A stretch of DNA of 5,321 bases from Desulfobacterales bacterium (GCA_030689795.1 JAUYEO010000312.1:1-5321); one strand, 5' to 3'. Positions 1-4,702 are shown, numbered from the stretch's first letter. Translations and numbers: made by a program. Notes: generated from the sequence alone by a model not told the origin.

Positions 1-99
1 GACACCGGCAGCGTCGACCTCATGGCTTCGTGGGCGAATATCCACTGGGGCTGTCCGGATTTCACTGGAGCGAATATGCTGCCGTTGGCGGAGTCTTAA
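1..99 (+). CDS. C-terminal end of an unidentified protein (partial)
   Basis: An open frame enters from the left edge in frame 1 and ends at TAA 97-99, giving 32 residues that begin DTGSVDLMASWANIHWG and end in LPLAES. The piece has no stop inside it, contains Trp, Cys and His residues, and a stem-loop follows its stop, all of which suit the end of a real gene. I do not recognise the family and no domain can be named from 32 residues. It converges on the minus-strand cyclophilin gene, whose stop lies 73 bp away. It could also be a chance open frame, because the piece is short. Confidence 0.5.
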   Translation, partial: DTGSVDLMASWANIHWGCPDFTGANMLPLAES

Positions 100-100
100 G

Positions 101-121
101 TCGCATTCTTGCGGAATGCGA
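101..121. terminator. Stem-loop between convergent gene ends, terminator-like
   Basis: TCGCATTC (101-108) and GAATGCGA (114-121) form a perfect 8-bp stem closed by a 5-nt loop, starting one base after the stop codon of the upstream plus-strand gene. It also lies about 50 bp past the stop of the minus-strand cyclophilin gene, so it could serve both transcripts. There is no run of T after it on the plus strand and no A-run before it, so it is not a textbook intrinsic terminator. It may instead be an mRNA 3'-end stabilising hairpin. Confidence 0.4.
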
Positions 122-172
122 AAGCCCATTACCCCTGCCAAACCCGAATGGAAGATATTCAAAGCTCTCGAA

Positions 173-664
173 CTATAAATCAGAAACCTGAATCTTTACC
201 TTCGCAATTTTATCTCCCTGCCGGATTGAATCGACAACCTCCCGGCCGGCAACTACCGTGCCGAATACCGTGTGTTTTCCATTCAGGTGCGACTGGGGGG
301 AATGGGTGATGAAGAACTGGCTCCCGTTCGTGTCCGGACCGGCATTTGCCATTGAGATAACTTTTTCTCCGTGCGTCAGGGGATTTTTCTTTAATTCATC
401 TTCAAACCTGTATCCCGGGCCGCCCCTGCCTGTGCCTGTCGGGTCTCCGCCCTGTATCATGAAATTGCCGATCACCCGGTGAAAAGATGTGCCGTCATAA
501 AAGCCCTCTTCTGCGAGGAATACGAAGTTGTTTACCGTTTTGGGCGCATGCTGCGGATAGATCTCAAGCTCAATAATGCCTTTGCCGGTTTCAATTACCG
601 CCTTATAAGTTTTGCCCGTGTCGATCCGCATTGCAGGCGGATTATCCCATTGAAGTTTTGCCAT
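173..664 (-). CDS. ppiB: Cyclophilin-type peptidyl-prolyl cis-trans isomerase
   Basis: Cytoplasmic cyclophilin of 163 residues that catalyses cis-trans isomerisation of Xaa-Pro bonds during protein folding. A single cyclophilin domain covers about residues 20-162, after a short extension (MAKLQWDNPPAMRID) typical of one bacterial subgroup. The signature is complete: FHRVIGNFMIQGGD at 61-74 supplies the catalytic Arg63 plus Phe68, Met69 and Gln71. NGSQFFIT at 113-120 supplies the pocket Phe118, and LNGKH ends in His131. By alignment to human cyclophilin A, the Trp121 position is His126, as in cyclosporin-insensitive bacterial forms. No signal peptide or membrane segment is present. The ATG start is preceded by AAAGGAG about nine bases upstream on the minus strand; the stop is TAG. 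It lies downstream of, and in the same direction as, the membrane protein gene, but 155 bp of repeat-bearing DNA separates them. The family is certain; the symbol ppiB is by similarity in size and location only. Confidence 0.95.
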   Translation of the reverse strand: MAKLQWDNPPAMRIDTGKTYKAVIETGKGIIELEIYPQHAPKTVNNFVFLAEEGFYDGTSFHRVIGNFMIQGGDPTGTGRGGPGYRFEDELKKNPLTHGEKVISMANAGPDTNGSQFFITHSPQSHLNGKHTVFGTVVAGREVVDSIRQGDKIAKVKIQVSDL

Positions 665-690
665 GATATATTTTCTCCTTTAAATTTATG

Positions 691-780
691 TTAGGAGCCG
701 TTACGAAATAACCATTACATTTCTGACCATTTTGTTACGGCTCCTTATGCCGGTTACGGCTTACGGCTCCTTATGCTGGT
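691..780. repeat. Inverted and tandem repeat cluster upstream of the cyclophilin gene
   Basis: TTAGGAGCCGTTACGAAA (691-708) is matched in inverse by TTTTGTTACGGCTCCTTA (731-748), about 15 of 18 positions pairing around a loop of some 22 bases. The right arm is then partly repeated in direct orientation. TTACGGCTCCTTATGCCGGT (735-754) recurs as TTACGGCTCCTTATGCTGGT (761-780) with one mismatch, and the two copies are separated by a truncated third unit, TTACGGC (754-760). Transcribed toward the cyclophilin gene, the cluster would form alternative hairpins in the 5' leader. It could be a remnant of a small mobile repeat, a regulatory leader, or an expanded hairpin. No transposase gene accompanies it. 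Confidence 0.75.
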
Positions 781-819
781 CACCGCATTTCAATGTCACG
801 GTTATTTTTGAACGACGGC

Positions 820-1278
820 TTATCTTATTTCCCGTATCAGAAAACGCAGATAGCGGATACTGGATAGGATCAATGCTGCGCCTATGCCGATATATAGAAC
901 AGACAGATAAGTTCTTGGTATCGGTGAAAGGCGAAGCAATATTCCGGTTGCAACCATCACAAGCACCAGAATATAGCTTTTCCATGTCATAAATGAAAAT
1001 ACGCACCTCTTGCCATGCATCGGTAAAATCCGCCCAAGGTTATTGTCAACCACCCGCAGAAATCCGAAATGATGAACGAAAAGCGAGATTACAATTCCTG
1101 ATCCGGCCGTCCACATTACTTTGTTACTTCCTGCATCCCTTAACCAGAAATATGAGAAGCCAAGAAGCATCGATCCGACAGCAATCCATATCAATCCTGC
1201 GATCAGCAGCAGCATGTGCTTTTCGACCCCGGGTTTGAATTTCTCTTTCGTATCCTTCAATCGCTGCTCTCCGGACAA
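820..1278 (-). CDS. Small four-helix integral membrane protein, function unknown
   Basis: Encodes 152 residues. A charged N-terminus (about 1-20, rich in Lys and Glu) precedes four hydrophobic segments, at about 22-45, 53-73, 100-117 and 123-141. Between the second and third lies a polar stretch with RVVDNNLGRI and PMHGKRCVFSF; the third helix begins at SYILV. Basic residues close the C-terminus (RYLRFLIREIR). The start is TTG (1276-1278 on the minus strand), chosen because AGGAG sits five bases upstream and no ATG occurs before residue 22, which would remove the start of the first helix. I recall conserved hypothetical proteins of this look in deltaproteobacteria but cannot name a family or function. 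It is divergent from the HAD phosphatase gene across a 185-bp control region and ends 155 bp before the cyclophilin gene. It is a real gene judging by length, ribosome site and the regular helix pattern. Confidence 0.85.
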   Translation of the reverse strand: MSGEQRLKDTKEKFKPGVEKHMLLLIAGLIWIAVGSMLLGFSYFWLRDAGSNKVMWTAGSGIVISLFVHHFGFLRVVDNNLGRILPMHGKRCVFSFMTWKSYILVLVMVATGILLRLSPIPRTYLSVLYIGIGAALILSSIRYLRFLIREIR

Positions 1279-1308
1279 TAAAACTCCTGATATGAGACAA
1301 AATGGACG

Positions 1309-1320
1309 GGAAAATTTTCC
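1309..1320. promoter_or_regulatory. 12-bp perfect palindrome in the divergent control region
   Basis: GGAAAATTTTCC is a perfect 12-bp palindrome located 31 bp upstream of the TTG start of the membrane protein gene and about 145 bp upstream of the HAD gene. It lies just downstream of the candidate -10 element for the minus-strand gene, where a repressor could act. AT-rich palindromes also occur by chance, so an operator role is inference. Confidence 0.3.
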
Positions 1321-1327
1321 TGATCTG

Positions 1328-1354
1328 TTTATACGGAGGGAAAACAGAAAGCAA
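1328..1354 (-). promoter_or_regulatory. Candidate promoter of the membrane protein gene
   Basis: On the minus strand TTGCTT (1349-1354) and TATAAA (1328-1333) are separated by 15 bp. The -10 matches consensus at five of six positions and the -35 at four of six, but the spacer is short. It would place the transcription start some 40-45 bases upstream of the TTG codon, near the palindrome GGAAAATTTTCC. Confidence 0.3.
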
Positions 1355-1394
1355 GAAAAGATTTATGCAAAACAGCCGGTATTAAATCAAAAGT

Positions 1395-1422
1395 TTGACG
1401 AATTGATTTCATATAGGATAAA
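1395..1422 (+). promoter_or_regulatory. Candidate promoter of the HAD phosphatase gene
   Basis: TTGACG (1395-1400) matches the -35 consensus at five of six positions. GATAAA (1417-1422), 16 bp downstream, matches the -10 at four of six. The implied start is about 1429, giving a leader of roughly 35 bases that contains GGAGGAG (1451-1457) ahead of the ATG. The surrounding DNA is AT-rich, as expected for a promoter region. Confidence 0.45.
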
Positions 1423-1463
1423 AAGTTATTAAAGTACCGATAAAATCACCGGAGGAGTTCGAT

Positions 1464-2198
1464 ATGAAATTTAAGGCCGTTCTTTTTGATCTTGACGGAA
1501 CGCTTCTCGATACTATTGATGATCTTGCCGATTCCATGAACAGTGTCCTTGAAAAGCACGGGTTTCCGAAGCACGGAATTGATAAGTACAAGAATTTTGT
1601 GGGAGACGGAATGGATGTTCTGGTAAGAAGGGCCCTTCCCATGTCCTGCATAGACGAGTCTCTCATTGCAGAGTGTGTTGCTGCCATGAAAGAAGAATAT
1701 TCATCGAGATGGGCGGACAAGACGCGTCCCTATGACGGCATACCGGAACTGCTTGACGCTTTAAGCGCTTCAGGAGTGAGGCTCTCCATCCTTTCGAACA
1801 AGCCGCATGAGCCCACCGTGGTAGTTGTCTCGAAGATGCTTGCAGACTGGAAATTTGAAATGGTTGTCGGGGTACGGGACGGAGTTCCAAGGAAACCCGA
1901 TCCTGCTGCCGCCATATCGATTGCCGAGAGTCTTGGAATTGCGCCTGATGAATTCCTTTATCTGGGGGATACGAACACGGACATGAAAACGGCTGTTGCG
2001 GCAGGCATGTTTCCGGCCGGCGTCCTCTGGGGGTTCAGGACTGCCGACGAACTTATTTTGGCTGGCGCGCGCATCCTTGTCAAGCATCCCGCCGATCTTC
2101 TGGATTTTATTTGGTTTCCACCCGGAAATAGCCCTTTTGAGCGATCTCGGAGTCAATCTGCGGGATTTCTTGTGCGGCATGTATTGCGTATGCCTTAA
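1464..2198 (+). CDS. HAD-superfamily phosphatase, phosphoglycolate phosphatase-like, with a replaced C-terminal tail
   Basis: A 244-residue HAD hydrolase of the Gph type (2-phosphoglycolate or a related small phosphate ester as likely substrate; cytoplasmic). All four motifs are present. Motif I is DLDGT at 9-13 (nucleophile Asp9, acid/base Asp11) and motif II is Ser111 in LSILSNK. Motif III is Lys144 in RKPDP, and motif IV is GDTNTD at 168-173 with Asp169 and Asp173. The alpha-helical cap occupies about 16-88. GVLWGFRTADEL (187-198) and the HPADLLDFI ending (208-216) are typical of the family's C-terminus, where such proteins usually stop at about 215-225 residues. Here the frame runs on for 28 residues, rich in Ser, Arg and Pro (from Trp217, codon 2112-2114), encoded entirely inside the foldback element at 2114-2256. 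The catalytic part is complete, so activity is plausible. The ATG start has GGAGGAG six bases upstream. Threonine ammonia-lyase follows 114 bp downstream on the same strand, possibly in one transcript. Exact substrate is unproven. Confidence 0.92.
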   Translation: MKFKAVLFDLDGTLLDTIDDLADSMNSVLEKHGFPKHGIDKYKNFVGDGMDVLVRRALPMSCIDESLIAECVAAMKEEYSSRWADKTRPYDGIPELLDALSASGVRLSILSNKPHEPTVVVVSKMLADWKFEMVVGVRDGVPRKPDPAAAISIAESLGIAPDEFLYLGDTNTDMKTAVAAGMFPAGVLWGFRTADELILAGARILVKHPADLLDFIWFPPGNSPFERSRSQSAGFLVRHVLRMP

Positions 2199-2256
2199 GC
2201 GCAATTTCTTGATTTCCTTGAGCTTGCCCAAAATTGCTAATTTCCGGATTGGGAAC
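2114..2256. mobile_element. Foldback, MITE-like element overlapping the 3' end of the HAD gene
   Basis: The left end, GTTTCCACCCGGAAATAGC followed by CCTTTTGAGC (2114-2142), matches the reverse complement of the right end (2226-2256), which reads GTTCCCAATCCGGAAATTAG then CAATTTTGGGC. The arms agree over about 30 positions apart from a few substitutions and one- or two-base indels. The 83 bp between them contain a smaller hairpin, GGCAT (2176-2180) with ATGCC (2190-2194). The element is 143 bp, carries no gene of its own, and its left end falls exactly where the HAD protein departs from its family. This size and structure fit a miniature inverted-repeat transposable element mobilised in trans. 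No clear target-site duplication is visible at the edges, so it may be old, or it may be another kind of dispersed foldback repeat. Whether other copies exist cannot be seen in this window. Confidence 0.6.
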
Positions 2257-2300
2257 TTAACAGTGTTCAGAATTTGTTTCAGGATCGTCACAATTTAATA

Positions 2301-2308
2301 AAGGAAGG
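2301..2308 (+). promoter_or_regulatory. Ribosome binding site deciding the threonine ammonia-lyase start
   Basis: AAGGAAGG lies four bases before ATG 2313. An in-frame ATG at 2274 would add 13 residues (MFQDRHNLIKEGK) but has no purine-rich site ahead of it, and those residues are unlike the family, so 2313 is the preferred start. Confidence 0.75.
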
Positions 2309-2312
2309 CAAA

Positions 2313-3521
2313 ATGATCCCGCTTGAAAAAATAAAAAAAGCGGCAAGGCTTATCGGGGAGATGATTGTAAGAACTCCCCTTGTCCACTCTCCCGCCCTGA
2401 GCAGGATGTTCGGAGGGGATATATTCTTAAAACTTGAAAACCTGCAGAAAACAGGCTCATTTAAAATAAGAGGCGCGGCCAACAGGATTCTGTCGGGCAT
2501 TGATAAGTTAGGGCCTTCAGGCGTCGTTACGGCATCCGCCGGAAACCATGCCCAGGGGGTTGCCCTTGCAGCGAAAAAGGCGGGTGTGCCTGCGACTATT
2601 GTAATGCCGGAATGGGCATCAATAACAAAGCAGGAAGCAACCCGCGCATACGGTGGCGAGATTATAATTTCAGGCCGCAGCCTTATGGAAAGCATTGAAA
2701 AGGCAAGGGAACTTGCACTGGAGGGACGGACTTTCATACACCCTTTTGACGACCTGAGGGTTATTGCAGGACAGGGAACCGTAGCCATTGAGATTTTCGG
2801 GGATCTGAGCGATGCGGACATGATAATCGTTCCTGTGGGCGGAGGAGGGCTTATTTCGGGGATTGCATCCGCATCAAAAGCTATACGGACTGAAACAAAA
2901 ATTATTGGGATACAGTCCATTGCGTGCCCATCGGCATATGAATCGCTGAGAAAAGGGCAGGCGGTCATGGTTGATTCCTCCCTTTCCATTGCGGACGGGA
3001 TCAATGTCAGGAAACCCGGCAAGTTTAATTTCAGAATAATGCAGGAATGCGTGGACGACATCGGACTTGTCAAAGAAGAAGATATTGCGGCAGCGGTGCT
3101 TATGCTTCTTGAGCGGAATAAGATCCTTGCGGAAGGGGCAGGAGCAGTTCCTTTGGCTGCTCTGATGAGCGGGGCGGTCAGAATCAAAAAAGGCAGCAAA
3201 ACGGTGCTTGTCATAAGCGGCGGAAATCTGGACAGCCCTCTTCTCGGTCGGATAGTAAGCCGGGGCCTCTCAAACAGCGGGCGCATAATGCGCTTTGTGG
3301 TTCGTCTCGATGATGTTCCCGGGGCGCTTTCCGGGCTTCTTGCGCTTGTGGCTTCATTAAAGGCGAATGTCCTCCATATAATGCATCACAGGGGTGCTCG
3401 GAATGTACCCATTTACACTACTCTGGTCGAGCTTGAGATCGAGACGAGAGGGCCCGGTCATGTGGAGGAGATAACCGGACGACTTAAGGATGCGGGATAT
3501 GATATTGAATTTGATTTATGA
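2313..3521 (+). CDS. ilvA: Threonine ammonia-lyase (threonine dehydratase), PLP-dependent, with C-terminal ACT domain
   Basis: A 402-residue cytoplasmic enzyme converting L-threonine to 2-oxobutanoate and ammonia, the entry step of isoleucine synthesis or, in catabolic use, of threonine breakdown. The fold-type II PLP domain covers about 1-315. Lys51 in TGSFKIRGA is the Schiff-base lysine, and Asn78 lies in SAGNHAQG. The glycine loop GGGGL at 176-180 binds the cofactor phosphate, and Ser302 in SGGN contacts the pyridine nitrogen. A single ACT-type regulatory domain follows, about 325-402 (MRFVVRLDDVPGALSGLLAL...), as in the medium-form enzymes of around 400 residues rather than the 510-residue two-ACT-like form of E. 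coli IlvA. The domain suggests allosteric control by an amino acid, often isoleucine or valine, though the ligand cannot be read from sequence. The gene lies downstream of the HAD gene with the foldback element between, and ends 22 bp before a tRNA fragment. Biosynthetic (IlvA) and catabolic (TdcB-like) roles cannot be separated here. Confidence 0.95.
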   Translation: MIPLEKIKKAARLIGEMIVRTPLVHSPALSRMFGGDIFLKLENLQKTGSFKIRGAANRILSGIDKLGPSGVVTASAGNHAQGVALAAKKAGVPATIVMPEWASITKQEATRAYGGEIIISGRSLMESIEKARELALEGRTFIHPFDDLRVIAGQGTVAIEIFGDLSDADMIIVPVGGGGLISGIASASKAIRTETKIIGIQSIACPSAYESLRKGQAVMVDSSLSIADGINVRKPGKFNFRIMQECVDDIGLVKEEDIAAAVLMLLERNKILAEGAGAVPLAALMSGAVRIKKGSKTVLVISGGNLDSPLLGRIVSRGLSNSGRIMRFVVRLDDVPGALSGLLALVASLKANVLHIMHHRGARNVPIYTTLVELEIETRGPGHVEEITGRLKDAGYDIEFDL

Positions 3522-3543
3522 AAAGTGAAGCGCTCGCTGTTTC

Positions 3544-3600
3544 GGTTCTGGGTCTAGTGGAGAATTCTCCATCGGGGTTCAAGTCCCCGCTTCGGCACCA
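3544..3600 (+). pseudogene. 3' half of a tRNA-Leu-type (class II) tRNA; probable att remnant or tRNA pseudogene
   Basis: Reading from the 3' end: CCA (3598-3600), discriminator A, acceptor strand CTTCGGC (3590-3596), and a perfect T arm (CGGGG, loop TTCAAGT, CCCCG; 3573-3589). Before that is a long variable arm with stem GGAG/CTCC and loop AATT (3559-3570). Earlier still is the 3' strand of an anticodon stem, TCTAG (3553-3557), preceded by a seven-base loop TTCTGGG. The acceptor strand and long variable arm are those of bacterial tRNA-Leu, which begins GCCGAAG. Neither that 5' acceptor strand nor a D arm is present upstream, and TTCGG ahead of the loop cannot pair with TCTAG. The loop would read CTG where a Leu-CAG tRNA has CAG. 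The gene is therefore not functional. Integrases of phages and islands commonly recombine in this part of tRNA genes, leaving a displaced 3' fragment. Confidence 0.8.
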
Positions 3601-3745
3601 TAAAAAAAACAGGAGGGTAGCTCGGAAACGGTCGCTATCAACCTACAGGAGCATGTCCTTGTTGCCACGGACGGCTATTTCAACTATCGACGAACGGGTC
3701 AATTCGGGGCTTGCGCATAACAACAAAAAATGATAAGAAAATTAA
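3601..3745 (+). other. Intergenic stretch between tRNA fragment and toxin-antitoxin operon, with a possible gene remnant
   Basis: No complete gene is evident. One frame is open from the TAA at 3601-3603 to the TAA at 3718-3720 (38 codons) and reads in part TVAINLQEHVLVATDGYFNY, which has a protein-like composition but no ATG and no recognised family. It could be the end of a decayed gene or chance. From about 3721 the DNA becomes strongly AT-rich and leads into the promoter region of the antitoxin gene. Confidence 0.3.
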
Positions 3746-3751
3746 TATAAT
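3746..3751 (+). promoter_or_regulatory. -10 element of the toxin-antitoxin operon promoter
   Basis: A perfect TATAAT lies in an AT-rich tract 28 bp upstream of the antitoxin start, with the strong ribosome site AAGGAGGGAGG (3759-3769) between. No good -35 is found 16-18 bp upstream, so the promoter may be weak or factor-dependent. Ribbon-helix-helix antitoxins usually repress their own promoter, and the AT tract with AAAAT/ATTTT arms (3738-3756) is the natural place to look for an operator. Confidence 0.45.
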
Positions 3752-3778
3752 ATTTTAGAAGGAGGGAGGTAAAGGCTC

Positions 3779-3982
3779 ATGAAAACGCTATCGATCACAG
3801 TGCCGGACCATCTGGCCGAGCGCATCCATGATTATGTCCAGTCCGGTTTTTTCATGTCCGAACCGGATGTCGTCCTGGCGGCCATGTCGGAATTTGTCCG
3901 GCGCAACCGGGTTGACCTGATGGAGCGCTTTGCCCGGGAAGATATCGCATGGGCCAAGAATGAGGCTCATGCGGCCAAATGA
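3779..3982 (+). CDS. Ribbon-helix-helix (CopG/ParD-like) antitoxin
   Basis: A 67-residue protein with the ribbon-helix-helix layout. The beta strand KTLSITVP (2-9) is followed by a helix from DHLAERIHDYVQ (10-21). A turn with SG at 22-23 leads into the second helix (SEPDVVLAAMSEFVRR, 27-42), resembling the ParD pattern of SG-x-x-x-S-x-x-x-V-V. Such proteins dimerise through the strand and bind operator DNA. The charged tail (43-67, with ERFAREDIAWAKNEA) is the expected toxin-binding segment. It is followed directly by a PIN-domain gene through an ATGA overlap (3979-3982), the usual arrangement of type II toxin-antitoxin operons, in which the labile antitoxin neutralises the toxin and represses the operon. 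The ATG has an unusually strong Shine-Dalgarno site (GGAGGGAGG, nine bases upstream), fitting the need for excess antitoxin. The role is inferred from fold and context; the exact antitoxin family is not assigned. Confidence 0.88.
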   Translation: MKTLSITVPDHLAERIHDYVQSGFFMSEPDVVLAAMSEFVRRNRVDLMERFAREDIAWAKNEAHAAK

Positions 3983-4485
3983 GAACCATCGTTTGCGACG
4001 CCGGACCGATCATCCATCTTTACGAGGCTCGTTGCCTGCAGTTGCTCAGGCAAACGGGCAACCTTTACCTGCCCCAGCGCGTTTTCAACGAAGTTCAAAC
4101 CACCCTTCAACTGAAAGAGCCCTGGCCTGAGTGGCTCCAGGTTATAAGTTTGTCCCCTCATGAGCAAAAGGAAGCCGGAGTCTGGAAAAAATCCGGCGAC
4201 ATCCACGACGGAGAGGCTGAGGCTCTTGTCCTGGCGCGCAGGAAAAAGGCGGACTGGTTTCTTACCGACGATTCGACAACGCGGCTTTTTGTCTCCCTCC
4301 TGGGCTTGGAGGTGCATGGATCCCTGGGTGTTATTCTTTGGAATGCCGCTCACAAGCATCTGTCGCGAGCAGAAACGGAAGAAGCGTTAAACGGTCTTGA
4401 AGTCTCATCGCTCTGGCTTTCCCCCAAGATCTATCAGGAAGCCCGGCAGTCTCTCGATGACATTTATGCCACAGGCCCAGGTTAG
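3979..4485 (+). CDS. PIN-domain toxin ribonuclease, DUF3368-like
   Basis: A 168-residue PIN-like protein, expected to be a metal-dependent RNase acting in the cytoplasm and held inactive by the adjacent antitoxin. The acidic residues expected of the active site are present: Asp7 in VCDAGPIIHL, Glu38 in RVFNEV, Glu79 in HDGEAEAL, and Asp97/Asp98 in FLTDDSTTR. The later GSLGVIL (114-120) and the C-terminal helix with LSPKIYQEARQSL (147-159) are features of the DUF3368 branch, whose usual length (about 150-170) it matches. The start ATG overlaps the antitoxin stop by four bases, so translation is probably coupled; no separate promoter is needed. A hairpin with a T-run lies 32 bp past the stop. 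DUF3368 toxins are often paired with UPF0175 antitoxins, whereas here the partner looks like a ribbon-helix-helix protein. Activity and target RNA cannot be read from sequence. Confidence 0.88.
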   Translation: MRTIVCDAGPIIHLYEARCLQLLRQTGNLYLPQRVFNEVQTTLQLKEPWPEWLQVISLSPHEQKEAGVWKKSGDIHDGEAEALVLARRKKADWFLTDDSTTRLFVSLLGLEVHGSLGVILWNAAHKHLSRAETEEALNGLEVSSLWLSPKIYQEARQSLDDIYATGPG

Positions 4486-4516
4486 CGAGCGAATTAAAAA
4501 TAGACGCTATTCCATA

Positions 4517-4572
4517 AGGTCTTTAATAATCCACAATATTCGTTCAAGAAAGTATTGAAGACCTCCTTTTTT
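4517..4572 (+). terminator. Rho-independent-type terminator of the toxin-antitoxin operon
   Basis: AGGTCTTTAATA (4517-4528) pairs with TATTGAAGACCT (4553-4564) in a 12-bp stem with one G-U pair. It is followed by CC and six T (4567-4572), 32 bp past the toxin stop. The 24-nt loop is large for an intrinsic terminator and the stem is modest in GC. No matching A-run precedes it, so it should act on the plus strand only. Confidence 0.6.
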
Positions 4573-4621
4573 AATTATGTCGACCAATATGTCCGTTTTC
4601 TGCCGAATCCGGGAATGTTTC

Positions 4622-4651
4622 TTGACACCTGTCGCCGAAACCGGATATAAA
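4622..4651 (+). promoter_or_regulatory. Sigma70-type promoter of the ATPase gene
   Basis: TTGACA (4622-4627) is an exact -35 consensus. TATAAA (4646-4651) matches the -10 at five of six positions after an 18-bp spacer. The expected start is around 4658, giving a leader of about 45 bases with AGGAG (4691-4695) before the ATG. It is the strongest promoter match in the window. Confidence 0.7.
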
Positions 4652-4656
4652 TATTA

Positions 4657-4676
4657 CCGGTTAGAGCATTAACCGG
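4657..4676. promoter_or_regulatory. Operator-like inverted repeat at the ATPase transcription start
   Basis: CCGGTTA (4657-4663) and TAACCGG (4670-4676) form a perfect 7-bp inverted repeat around GAGCAT. It begins five bases after the -10 element and covers the predicted start site, where a bound dimeric repressor would block initiation. It would alternatively form a hairpin at the extreme 5' end of the mRNA. A further CCGG lies in the spacer at 4641-4644. Confidence 0.5.
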
Positions 4677-4702
4677 CAAAAACTATGTCCAGGAGCAATC
4701 CG

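Noticed and set aside
1770..2291. 173-codon minus-strand open frame across the HAD gene end and the foldback element
   Set aside because: Most of it is antisense to the HAD coding region; the part in the element is noted as a property of the repeat, not as a gene.
2274..2312. Longer threonine ammonia-lyase start at ATG 2274
   Set aside because: No Shine-Dalgarno site precedes it, while AAGGAAGG precedes ATG 2313, and the family normally begins close to the MIPLEKIKKA segment.
2288..3286. 332-codon minus-strand open frame opposite the threonine ammonia-lyase gene
   Set aside because: It is an antisense shadow of a clearly identified PLP enzyme; its composition (Ser, Ile, Pro and Arg rich) is that of a reverse-complement frame.
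3515..3600. Complete functional tRNA-Leu gene
   Set aside because: An 86-nt tRNA would have to start near 3515, but there is no GCCGAAG acceptor strand, no D arm, and the anticodon stem does not pair.
3518..3733. 71-codon plus-strand open frame starting at an ATGA overlap with the threonine ammonia-lyase stop
   Set aside because: It translates straight through the tRNA 3' fragment (3544-3600), has no ribosome site of its own, and its product resembles nothing; the overlap is chance.
4577..4672. 31-codon plus-strand open frame (begins MSTNMSVFCRIRE) between terminator and ATPase
   Set aside because: A T-run rather than a ribosome site lies upstream, and the frame overlaps the ATPase promoter and operator-like repeat, which explain the region better.
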